From positions 1 to 42,709 of the forward strand of contig NZ_AKKE01000026.1 of NCBI RefSeq assembly GCF_000281975.1: a stretch of DNA of 42,709 nt, written 5' to 3'. Position 1 is the first letter of the stretch. Every line of letters begins with the position of its first letter. The DNA comes from Novosphingobium sp. AP12 (GTDB taxonomy: Bacteria > Pseudomonadota > Alphaproteobacteria > Sphingomonadales > Sphingomonadaceae). Below the pieces are notes generated by a model. The model did no database searches, was not told the origin of the DNA, and worked only from the letters and a program-made list of their open reading frames with translations. Both the position numbers and the translations under genes were made by a program. This document shows positions 1 to 8,065 of this stretch, piece by piece.

Positions 1-3000
1 CGTCTGGCCCCCGCCGTGAGCGCCGGGCTGGTGATCAGGCGACGTGATACCTTCGCGTTCGTCCACGACCGCGTTCAGCAGGCCGCGTACGATCTCGTCC
101 CGGCTCAGGGTCGTCAGCAAGCGCATCTTACGCTGGGTCGCCAGCTCCTTGCGGCGCTTCCGCCCGAGGAACGCCATACCGCAGTATTCGAGGTGGCAGC
201 ACAGTTCAATCGAGGCGCGTCGCTCCTCGTCGCCGCAGAAGAGCGCGCGCGCATTGCCGCACTCCATCTCGAAGCGGGCAGCCGGGCGGCGGCAACCTCC
301 GCGCACGTCACCGCGCTGGCCTATCTCGACGCCGGTCTGTCGATCCTGGGTGAAGGCAGCAATAGCGATCTCGAATTCGAATTGCGCTTTCGCCGTGCCG
401 AATCCCATTTCCTCAGTGGCGACCTGGCTGCCGCACAAGCGGGATTTGCTACGCTTGCTGCCGGCCCTCTTCCAGGCGACCGCCAAGCGAGGGTGGCCGT
501 ACAGCAGATTACCCTGGCGACCGCGCAAGGCGATAATGAGGCGGCGGTCGCTTATTTTCTCGCCTATATGCGGGCAGCAGGCTTCGATTGGCCGGTGCAT
601 CCAGATATCGAGCAGGTCCGCGCAGAATTCGGGCCTATTTTCGAGGAAATCCGGGGAAATAGTATCGAGGATCGCCTCACGCTTCCCGATAGCGATGATT
701 CGAACCCAAATATACTCGTCCTGATTGCGATCCTGCCGGCGGCCTTCCTCGTCGACTTGAACCTGGAGGGACTGGTTCTTGGGCGAATGGTCAATGAATC
801 CCGATATGTAAACTGCCCAGGATCCGTCGTGGGATATACGACGGTCGGCTATGTTCTCGGACCATTGTTCGGCGAATATGCTGCAGGCTACCAGTTCGGA
901 TGCTTGGGGATGGAGTTGCTCGAGCGGCCGCATCTCAGCCTTTTTCGGCCTCGAGCGATGATGACATTTGCGTATCACATTCTGCCATACGCTCGACCGT
1001 TGCACACTGCGCGCGAACTGCATCGCAAGGCTTATGAAAGCGCCAAAGAGCACGACGATGTCACCTATAGCGGGTTCAGCCTCTGCACGCTGATCTCCAA
1101 CCTTCTCGCGTCCGGCGAACCTTTGGCGTCGGTCGAACGGCAGGCCGAAAAGATGCTGGCCTCTATGCGCCGCGTGAAATTCGGCCTGATCGTAGACATG
1201 TTGACGAGCCAACTCATGCTGGTGCGACGGCTGAGGGGCAGCACGCTGTCCATCCTCACTTTCGATGACGGCGACTTTGACGAGGCAGCCTTCGCGGCCG
1301 ACTTCGAAGCACGCTTAGCATCCGATCGGCTCCTCGCGATGGCGGCATGCTGGCACTACGTCCGCAAGATGGAAGGCGCGGTCTTCGCATGTGACTATCG
1401 TGACGCGCTCGAGGCTAGCGCCCGCGCGAAATCGTTCCTATGGACGTCCGTCATCCACCTGGAACGCGTCGAATATCACCTCTTCACCGCGGTGGCCTTG
1501 GCGGCCCTCGCTGATGAAAACCCTGGATGTGAGGCAGCCCTCGCAGAGCATCACGCCGAACTGGAGGTCTATGCGCGCAACGCCCCAAAGAACTGGCGGC
1601 ATCATGCAGACCTTGTCGCAGCCGAGCGTGCGCGGCTGGCAGGCTATCACATAGACGCGCTGCGCGGCTTCGAGGCTTCGGCCGCGTCTGCACGCGCTAA
1701 CGGCTTCCACCATATCGAGGCCCTAGCGCATGAGCGGGCTGCGAGTTTTTGTGCGGATATCGGTCTCTTTGCGATGGCCGAGGCCCACCGCGAGCGGGCT
1801 CACGCAGCCTACCTGGCTTGGGGCGCCGACGGCAAGGCGCGCGCCATGGCGGAATTGTATCCGTCCCTCGACAAGGGTCGTGGCACGTCCGGCACGGCGC
1901 TTTCGGGGGTTGGAGACATCGATCTCGCAACGGTCATTCGATCATCCGAAGCGGTCACTGGGGAAATCGCGCTTGGCAGCCTGCTCCCAACCCTCATGCG
2001 TATTGCGCTCGAAAATGCTTGCGCGTCACGCGGGCTCCTCCTCATCCCGCGGCGCGATGGCCTCTGGATCGAAGCCGAGTCCGAAGTCGGAGCTGACGAA
2101 GTCAGCGTGACCCTGAGGCAGCGCGCCCCCAACGCTCGGGATGCCTCGCTCGAACTCCTCGCCGAGGTGGTTCGGACCCAGGCCCCCGTCGTCGTGGGCG
2201 ATGCCATCTCGGATCCCCGGATGCGCGACGAGCTGTCCGCCGCCGTCCGACAGGTGAGGTCCGTGCTCGCCTTGCCGCTCGTGAGGCAGGGCAAGCTAAT
2301 CGGGGTCCTTTACCTCGAGAATGACGCAACCCCGCATGCCTTCACACCAGCGCGGCTCGCGGTTCTGCGCCTGCTCGCTTCGCAGGCGGCGATCTCTCTT
2401 GAAAACGCGGCGCTTGAGGAAAAGGAGCAACTTTTGCGAGAGGTTCACCACCGTGTGAAGAACAACCTCCAGCTCATATCGAGCCTTCTTAACCTGCAAG
2501 CATCCCGCACATCCGATGCCGCCGTCGCGGAACTGTTCGCCGAAAGCCGAAATCGGGTTCGCTCGATGGCGCTTGTGCATGAGAACCTCTATCGCGCTGG
2601 CACCTTTGCCCGCGTCGCTATGGGTGACCATGTTCGCGCGCTCTGCTCGCATCTCGCCCGCGCGTACGGCGAGGCCCCGAACCGAAACGCGGTCGAGGTG
2701 GACGTGGCTGAGGTGGAACTCGATCTCGATCGCGCGATTCCCTGCGGACTTATCGTCAATGAATTGGTGTCGAACGCGCTTAAGCATGCCTTTCCGGACG
2801 GTCGGGCGGGCACCATCCGGGTCACGCTTGAAGCGCAACGCCAAGGGCGCTTCGTCCTTTCCGTCGCGGACGATGGGGTGGGCCTCCCGGACGGTGCAGA
2901 ATCGGGAGACACACTCGGCTTGCAACTGGTACGCGACCTCACCGAGCAGTTACGGGGGCGTATCGAAGTGCGAAGCGAGCATGGCACCAGCTTTTCAATC

Positions 3001-3033
3001 ATATTCGGAGTGCCGAACGGAGGCGTCCAATGA
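1..3033 (+). CDS. Large ATPase/GAF/HisKA_2 sensor histidine kinase, 5' end outside window
   Basis: The frame is open from the first base, so this is the C-terminal ~1010 residues of a longer protein; the GTG at 16 is not a likely true start. The first residues (FVHDRVQQAAYDLVP, about residues 15-30) match the end of the AAA-type ATPase module found in giant Ser/Thr-kinase/ATPase/GAF/histidine-kinase proteins. About 550 residues of helical-repeat-like sequence follow, then a GAF domain (about 640-800), a HisKA_2 phosphoacceptor motif (HHRVKNNLQLISSLLNLQ, His near 812) and a HATPase domain with the N box (NELVSNALKHAF) and G box (DDGVGLP). It probably autophosphorylates in response to a ligand of the upstream sensor part. 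It overlaps the next gene by 4 bases (ATGA), implying translational coupling. An N-terminal kinase domain is expected from the family but cannot be seen. Family assignment is firm; the signal is unknown. Confidence 0.9.
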   Translation, partial: RLAPAVSAGLVIRRRDTFAFVHDRVQQAAYDLVPAQGRQQAHLTLGRQLLAALPPEERHTAVFEVAAQFNRGASLLVAAEERARIAALHLEAGSRAAATSAHVTALAYLDAGLSILGEGSNSDLEFELRFRRAESHFLSGDLAAAQAGFATLAAGPLPGDRQARVAVQQITLATAQGDNEAAVAYFLAYMRAAGFDWPVHPDIEQVRAEFGPIFEEIRGNSIEDRLTLPDSDDSNPNILVLIAILPAAFLVDLNLEGLVLGRMVNESRYVNCPGSVVGYTTVGYVLGPLFGEYAAGYQFGCLGMELLERPHLSLFRPRAMMTFAYHILPYARPLHTARELHRKAYESAKEHDDVTYSGFSLCTLISNLLASGEPLASVERQAEKMLASMRRVKFGLIVDMLTSQLMLVRRLRGSTLSILTFDDGDFDEAAFAADFEARLASDRLLAMAACWHYVRKMEGAVFACDYRDALEASARAKSFLWTSVIHLERVEYHLFTAVALAALADENPGCEAALAEHHAELEVYARNAPKNWRHHADLVAAERARLAGYHIDALRGFEASAASARANGFHHIEALAHERAASFCADIGLFAMAEAHRERAHAAYLAWGADGKARAMAELYPSLDKGRGTSGTALSGVGDIDLATVIRSSEAVTGEIALGSLLPTLMRIALENACASRGLLLIPRRDGLWIEAESEVGADEVSVTLRQRAPNARDASLELLAEVVRTQAPVVVGDAISDPRMRDELSAAVRQVRSVLALPLVRQGKLIGVLYLENDATPHAFTPARLAVLRLLASQAAISLENAALEEKEQLLREVHHRVKNNLQLISSLLNLQASRTSDAAVAELFAESRNRVRSMALVHENLYRAGTFARVAMGDHVRALCSHLARAYGEAPNRNAVEVDVAEVELDLDRAIPCGLIVNELVSNALKHAFPDGRAGTIRVTLEAQRQGRFVLSVADDGVGLPDGAESGDTLGLQLVRDLTEQLRGRIEVRSEHGTSFSIIFGVPNGGVQ

Positions 3034-4541
3034 GGGCGGCGCGCATCCTCGTGGTCGAGGACGATCGGATAGTTTCACGCGACATTCAGGAGCAGCTGAA
3101 GCGCATCGGCCATTCCGTCGCTGCTGCGACTCCGCGCGGTGAGGATGCCATAGCGCTTGCCGCCGAGCACCGGCCCGACCTCGTCCTCATGGATATCCGG
3201 CTTGAGGGAGAGGTCGACGGGATCGACGCAGCCGAAGCAATCCGGACGAATTCGAGGCTCCCGGTTCTGTTTCTCACCGCATATGCGGACGAAGAGACTG
3301 TCGTCCGGGCGAGCCGCGCCGAGCCCTTTGGCTATCTCCTTAAACCGTTCGACGAGTCACAACTACGCACGGCCATCGAGATCGCCCTCTACAAGCACGA
3401 CGCTGAGCAGCGGCTTGCAGCGAGCGAGAGACGATACGCGACGACGCTGGCGTCGATCGGTGATGCCGTAATCGCCTGCGATATCGAGGCTAATATCACC
3501 TTCCTCAATCCTGTCGCAGAACAGCTGACCGGGTGGACCGTGGCCGAGGCCCTAGGGCATCCGATCGTCGAGATCTTCCATATCATCAACGAGGACTCGC
3601 GGCAGGTCGTCGAGGATCCGGCGGGCAAGGTTCTCCGCCTAGGCACGACCGTCGGACTTGCCAACCATACGATCCTCATCGCGAAGGACGGCCGAGAGGT
3701 CCCGATCGACGACTGTGGTTCGCCGATCATCGGGGAACATGGGGAGATGGCCGGCGCCGTTCTCGTCTTCCGCGACATCGGTCCGCGGCGTCGCATGGAT
3801 GAAGCGCTTCAGGAGGCGCAGTCCAACCTTGCCATGATGGCGCGCATGACGCGCCTGGGGGAGCTTGCTGCCTCGATCGCGCACGAACTTAATCAGCCGC
3901 TGACCGCGATCGTCAGCAATGCCGAAACCTGCCTCCGGTATCTCGACGAGCCACATCTTGACGAAGCACAGCGTCACGAGGCCCGCCAGGCCGCCGAGCG
4001 GCTGATCGGGAATGGACAGCGCGCCGGCGACATACTGCGCTCGATCCGAAATCTCGTGAGCCGCTCCACCCACTTTGGCGGGGTCGACCTGAACGCGATA
4101 ATCCGCGAGGTCGCCGACCTCCTGCGGGGCGAGCTGCGCCGTAAGGACTGCAAGCTCGAACTCGACCTTTCAACAGACCTCCGCTCAGTCTGGGGCGACC
4201 GCACTCAGTTGCAGCAGGTCGCTCTAAACCTCATCATGAATGCGATCGAGGCGATGGCGAATGTGGACGACCGTCGGCGGCTCGTCATGGTCACGACGCG
4301 CAATGCCTCACCATCAACGGTCGAACTCGGCGTTGAGGACGCCGGAACGGGGCTGCCCTTCACGCCCGAAGACGCCTTCGAGCCGCTCTTCACCACCAAG
4401 CGGGAGGGCATGGGGCTCGGCCTATCGATCTGTCATTCGATCATCGAGGCGCATCGTGGCACGATCGCAGGCGGCCATCGGTCCGATGGCACCTCTGGCG
4501 CACGCTTCACTATCACGGTGCCGACCAACAATGACCGGTGA
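3030..4541 (+). CDS. Receiver-PAS-histidine kinase (hybrid with N-terminal REC)
   Basis: The 503-residue protein begins with a receiver domain (about 5-120) carrying the acidic pair E10/D11-D12 and phosphoacceptor D55 (VLMDIRLEG), then a PAS domain (about 130-250, including LNPVAEQLTGW). A HisKA helix follows (GELAASIAHELNQPL, His near 285), then a HATPase domain with an N box (NLIMNAIEAM) and G boxes (DAGTGLP, GMGLGLSI). The kinase core resembles FixL-type enzymes. No membrane segment is visible, so it should be cytoplasmic. The receiver at the N terminus means it can accept phosphate from another kinase, plausibly the HisKA_2 protein just upstream, and then act on the FixJ-type regulator downstream. 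The start is fixed by the 4-base overlap with the preceding gene. Whether PAS binds a cofactor cannot be told; I see no FixL-like haem-binding histidine context that I would trust. Confidence 0.92.
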   Translation: MRAARILVVEDDRIVSRDIQEQLKRIGHSVAAATPRGEDAIALAAEHRPDLVLMDIRLEGEVDGIDAAEAIRTNSRLPVLFLTAYADEETVVRASRAEPFGYLLKPFDESQLRTAIEIALYKHDAEQRLAASERRYATTLASIGDAVIACDIEANITFLNPVAEQLTGWTVAEALGHPIVEIFHIINEDSRQVVEDPAGKVLRLGTTVGLANHTILIAKDGREVPIDDCGSPIIGEHGEMAGAVLVFRDIGPRRRMDEALQEAQSNLAMMARMTRLGELAASIAHELNQPLTAIVSNAETCLRYLDEPHLDEAQRHEARQAAERLIGNGQRAGDILRSIRNLVSRSTHFGGVDLNAIIREVADLLRGELRRKDCKLELDLSTDLRSVWGDRTQLQQVALNLIMNAIEAMANVDDRRRLVMVTTRNASPSTVELGVEDAGTGLPFTPEDAFEPLFTTKREGMGLGLSICHSIIEAHRGTIAGGHRSDGTSGARFTITVPTNNDR

Positions 4542-5172
4542 GCAGACCGCCTTCATCATCGATGACGATCCCGACGTCCGCGATGCACTTCAAGGCCTGC
4601 TGCGGAGTGTCGCCATTCGCTCTGAGACGTTCGACTCCGTCGAAACCTTCATTGCGCGCGACAAGACGGGGTTGCGCGGTTGCTTAGTCCTGGACGTTCG
4701 CTTGACCGGGCAAAGCGGGCTCGCCTTCCAGTCGGACCTCGCGCGTCGCGAAAGCCCGATACCCATCATCTTCATCAGCGGTCATGCCGACGTCCCGATG
4801 GCGGTGCAGGCGATGAAGCGCGGCGCGTTGGAGTTTCTCGAAAAGCCAGTGCCTCCCCAAGCCCTCATTGATGCGATTCAGCACGGTTTCTCGATAGATC
4901 GCGAGCGGCGCGCGCGGATTGAGGAGCTCACATCGACTACCCAAGCCTATGCAACGCTGACCCAGCGTGAGCGCGAAGTCCTCGAGCTTGTCATCGCGGG
5001 CCATCCGAACAAACGCACCGCGTTACAGCTCGGAATTTCCGAGGCCACGGTTAAATCGCACCGACGGAGCATCATGCAAAAGTTGAACGTCGAATCCGTC
5101 CAGGATCTGGTGCGGGTACACAGCGACTATGTCGCGCTTGGCTTGGTGCCGGGTGAGGGGCCGGTGGCGTGA
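4531..5172 (+). CDS. FixJ-family response regulator, receiver plus LuxR-type HTH
   Basis: The ATG at 4531 overlaps the kinase gene by 11 bases and gives a 213-residue protein, the normal size for FixJ/TodT regulators; a longer open frame upstream is only the kinase gene read out of frame. The receiver has the acidic cluster DDD at 11-13, phosphoacceptor D55 (LVLDVRL), the conserved Thr/Ser position (FISGHAD) and Lys in FLEKPV. A LuxR-type HTH follows (LTQREREVLELVIAGHPNK, then LGISEATVKSHRRSIMQKL). It is the likely output of the two kinases encoded just upstream and should bind DNA when phosphorylated. Its targets are unknown. The last residues (LGLVPGEGPVA) form a short tail beyond the HTH. 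Confidence 0.93.
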   Translation: MTGEQTAFIIDDDPDVRDALQGLLRSVAIRSETFDSVETFIARDKTGLRGCLVLDVRLTGQSGLAFQSDLARRESPIPIIFISGHADVPMAVQAMKRGALEFLEKPVPPQALIDAIQHGFSIDRERRARIEELTSTTQAYATLTQREREVLELVIAGHPNKRTALQLGISEATVKSHRRSIMQKLNVESVQDLVRVHSDYVALGLVPGEGPVA

Positions 5173-5300
5173 GCCGAGCCGCTTCGGTCGAATCGGCCAC
5201 TCGATCCCCACTGACGGTTCACTGCCGCGGAAAGCCCGGCGGTGATGGGCGCTTGCGCGCCCGCTCGACCGGACGGCCGAGGAGAGGAGGGGAATGAGAG

Positions 5301-5911
5301 AAGCTGTCCAGGGCAGGGTCCTCGAGGACACTTTCCAATGATAGTTCTACGAGCATCGGCACCATCGCGAAGAACGCCACCGGCCACCTGGTCAAGCGGG
5401 TCTCCACCCTCGCCGTCGAGTTCGTCATTGCGCTGCGGCCGGTCCACTCGGCCAACCCAGCCCCGCCCACGTTCGAGTTTATAGCGTTGTTGGCGGCGCG
5501 GCCTGGGTGCGGGTCGGCGCGCTCTTCGAGCCGGCGTCGCGCGAGACCGGCCTTGTCTTCTACAACAGCGAAATCGAGGATCCGAACTTCACGCAGCCGC
5601 CCGACGTCTCGGTCTTACAAAGGCAGGACGGCGCGTACAACGTCGTATGGTCGCGCCCATCGTGTCGCCGCGAGCTCCCCAGCGAAATGGCCCCGCCCAC
5701 CGACCAGGCGCTCCCGCCGCGGCCCCGTGAAGAGGCGAGCGCGGCCGCGCCTTTAGTACGTCCACGGCAGGCGCCGGCCCAGGAGGCGAGCCCGCCGCGT
5801 CGGTCGCCGGGCAGCGACGGGAGCGCACGGCTGAAACTGCCGACTGCTCTTTCCCGCACAGATGCCGCGCCCCCTGGCAGGGCTCATCTCGCGATCGCGA
5901 ACCGGGTCTGA
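5301..5911 (+). pseudogene. Frameshifted DUF736-like gene remnant
   Basis: Two adjacent + frames together read like one DUF736 protein. The first, from about 5340, gives SIGTIAKNATGHLVKRVSTL followed by AVEFVIALRPVHSANP and PTFEFIAL. The second, from about 5485, continues with AAWVRVGALFEPASRETG, EDPNFTQPP and DGAYNVVWSRP, and runs into a Pro/Ala/Arg-rich tail ending at 5911. The shift lies between about 5470 and 5495. The first frame has no ATG: a TGA sits at 5295 and only a CTG at 5304 precedes the conserved part. From memory of the family, DUF736 proteins are small and common on alphaproteobacterial plasmids and conjugative islands; their function is unknown. I read this as a dead relic of such an element. 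Family assignment rests on motif resemblance only. Confidence 0.6.
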
Positions 5912-6621
5912 GCTTATCCCGCCCGGGCCACTGGCCCTTTTGAGGAGACATGTCATGGTCCTCTCACCATCATCACCTCACCGACCGCGATCCGCTCGCC
6001 GCCATAGTCTCGAACGTTCCACTATTCGCATTCGCTTTCATTCGACTGAAGGCGCTCAGGTCGATCGGCGCCTTCGCGCCGTACCCGATCGCCACGCCGG
6101 TCAAGACGCGGCGTGAAGCGGCCGTCCTCGATGCCCTGGAGCTGCTCCTGCCGGCCTATTGGGATCTACGCCCAGGTGGCGATGGGCGCTTTGTAGAAGG
6201 CACTCGCCTGATTGTCCGCCGCGCCCCGCACTCCGGTCGCAGGATGTAATGACCTAGAACGACGCCCGCGCCCGTGTGCAATCGTTCGCCGTGCCTTGCG
6301 GATGGCGCAACCGCTGCAATGAACCCTGCGCGCACATCGCCAGTCGGCCGATCCTTTGATAACGCTTCCTAGCGGTGCCGCGGTGCCTACACTCTTAACT
6401 CCGAGATCACCTGTTTCAACGCCGTCCGAACTATCCTCGACGGTGAGATTGAAGCAGAGAGCCCGTCCTCGATCTCGAACAGCGCTCAGTTCCAGTGGAC
6501 AGCTATAAATTAGCAAAGAAATCAAGCGGCCGGATTTACGAGTCTTTACGACGCTTGATGAGGCCAATCGAGCTCCTCGAATTAGCTTCGGAACTCCCCC
6601 AGCACGAAGTGGAGAGTCCCT
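5912..6621. other. Gene-poor stretch with one weak small reading frame
   Basis: The only candidate gene is a 99-codon + frame at 5950-6249 (MSWSSHHHHLTDRD near its start, ending RRAPHSGRRM). A GAGGAG stands upstream but lies only 2 bases from this ATG and fits better with the out-of-frame ATG at 5955. I recognise no family in it. It follows the DUF736 relic and may belong to the same decayed element. From 6250 to 6621 no coding sequence is supported. An 8-base inverted repeat (ATCAAGCG at 6521-6528, CGCTTGAT at 6552-6559) lies upstream of the VOC gene. Confidence 0.4.
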
Positions 6622-7164
6622 ATGGCAAAGTATCATCCCGTCGCTGTGACGCACGTCGGCATGACGGTCACCGACATTTACGCCGCGACCAAATGGTATG
6701 AAGAAATCCTTGGCTGCCAGCACACGATCGGCCCGCTGCACATTCGCAATGACGGGTCGCCGACCGCTAACGTTTTCAAAGGCATTTTCGGCGAGAAGAT
6801 GGAAGACCTCTATGTCAGCCATCTCGCCTCAGCGAACGGCGTCGGCATCGAGCTTTTCCAGTTCGTGACGCCCCCCACCGAGAACAACAAGGCACACAAT
6901 TTCGAATATTGGAAGACCGGCGTCTTCCACTTCTGCGTCGTCGATCCCGATATCGAGGGCCTTGCCAAGCGGATCGCAGACTCGGGCGGCAAGCAGAATT
7001 CGGACGTCTGGACGCTGTTCGAAGGCGAGCCGTTCAAGGCAGTCTACTGCCAGGATCCTTGGGGCAACCTGATCGAAATCTACACTCACTCGACCGAACT
7101 GTTTTACGCGAACCGCGACACCAAGGCGCTGCAAGTACCGGAGAAATTCCTGGACAAGCGCTGA
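6622..7164 (+). CDS. VOC-family (glyoxalase/dioxygenase fold) protein
   Basis: This 180-residue cytoplasmic protein has the paired beta-alpha-beta-beta-beta modules of the vicinal oxygen chelate superfamily. The N-terminal module starts VTHVGMTVTDIYAATKWYEE and the C-terminal one contains FHFCVVDPD and DPWGNLIEIYTHS. Candidate metal ligands are the His in THVGMTV, the Glu in GIELFQF, the His in VFHFCVV and the Glu in NLIEIY, the layout expected of a lactoylglutathione-lyase-like or ring-cleavage-type enzyme. The exact substrate cannot be read from the sequence. A good ribosome-binding site (GGAGAG, 6611-6616) supports this ATG. It stands alone between two gene-poor regions, so context gives little help. 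A second, Tat-exported VOC gene lies at 38344-39204. Confidence 0.85.
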   Translation: MAKYHPVAVTHVGMTVTDIYAATKWYEEILGCQHTIGPLHIRNDGSPTANVFKGIFGEKMEDLYVSHLASANGVGIELFQFVTPPTENNKAHNFEYWKTGVFHFCVVDPDIEGLAKRIADSGGKQNSDVWTLFEGEPFKAVYCQDPWGNLIEIYTHSTELFYANRDTKALQVPEKFLDKR

Positions 7165-8065
7165 GCTACCGCAGCGCGGCGTTCCGAGCTACATTCGCAG
7201 CGCGGGGCGTCGCGCGCCTAGCTTACGATGACCTTATTTGATCAAACAAGGTCGGCATGCTGGTCTTAGCGGCGAAGGTGGCGTTGCTGGCGCGAAATTG
7301 ATCTGTCCAGTCACGCGCCTCGCGCCTCGCGCCCCTCATCTTGTCATGTTGTGACGAGTGCCTTGCTGCAGGCCGCCAAGCCTGCCGTACTACCACGCGA
7401 ATGGATCGCTGACATGAAACCTTTGCGCATCTGGCCGCGTAATGCGCGCTTAGCTGCGGCGGTCTCGTACCGGCTGAACTGACCATCGCGATTGAGCGGG
7501 ATCGTGGCAAGTACGCGACCACTCATCCTGTCGAGCTTTGGCACCCCCGATTCCTCGGCTGCATGTTGCTTGTCGAGACCGCCCGGGTCCGCTTGCCGAG
7601 GGCAACGAAGTGTTTCGCGTTGTACGCCTTGGCGGCCTGCGCGGTATCCGAAAATGCTCACGTCGCTGCCGGGATTTGTCACGGTAGAGCTTACGGCCCT
7701 GTCGGTGAGGCCACTCGCGTTGCTGCCAGCTGGCAGCCGCGGTGGTCCCTTCCAGACAGAAGGAAACTATCGAAGAAACGGTGTTAGACAGTTGTAGCGT
7801 TGAGTAGGGTCATTAGAGACATGCGGACCAGCTAAGCTCCAATGGTCCATGATTGGTAGGATTGCCCCAATTCAATCCCCTACCCCGCATTTTATTTCTT
7901 TTTAATTGTTTTGTATCTGCAGCGATGCCGATACGATTGTCTTAACCTGCAAAAAAACCACTGGTTTCAGCAATATCGCTCGTCATCGGGCGCTCACGAT
8001 TTTTTCCTGACACGGCTGATCCTTTTACTAGGTTTTGCCGCCGCGCGCGCCAAACTCCGGTCACT
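7165..8065. other. About 900 bases with no supported gene
   Basis: Short open frames exist on both strands (for example - strand 7344-7682 and + strand 7492-7797) but they overlap each other, have Arg/Ala/Ser-rich compositions typical of shadow frames, and match no family I recognise. The last 200 bases become AT-rich, with T-runs around 7890-7915 and an A-run near 7952-7959, consistent with a promoter region for the channel gene at 8066. The rest may be decayed coding sequence. Confidence 0.5.

Noticed and set aside
5950..6249. 99-codon + frame as a real gene
   Set aside because: No recognised family, ribosome-binding site badly spaced for its ATG, and it lies in a decayed region; kept only as a possibility within the gap entry.
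6166..6822. 218-codon open frame on the - strand
   Set aside because: It overlaps the intact VOC gene on the other strand; its sequence has no family resemblance and no ribosome-binding site.
7223..7255. - strand peptide MPTLFDQIRSS, like the first residues of LeuC or some Old Yellow Enzymes
   Set aside because: Only eleven codons before a stop and nothing matching follows; too short to support a relic.
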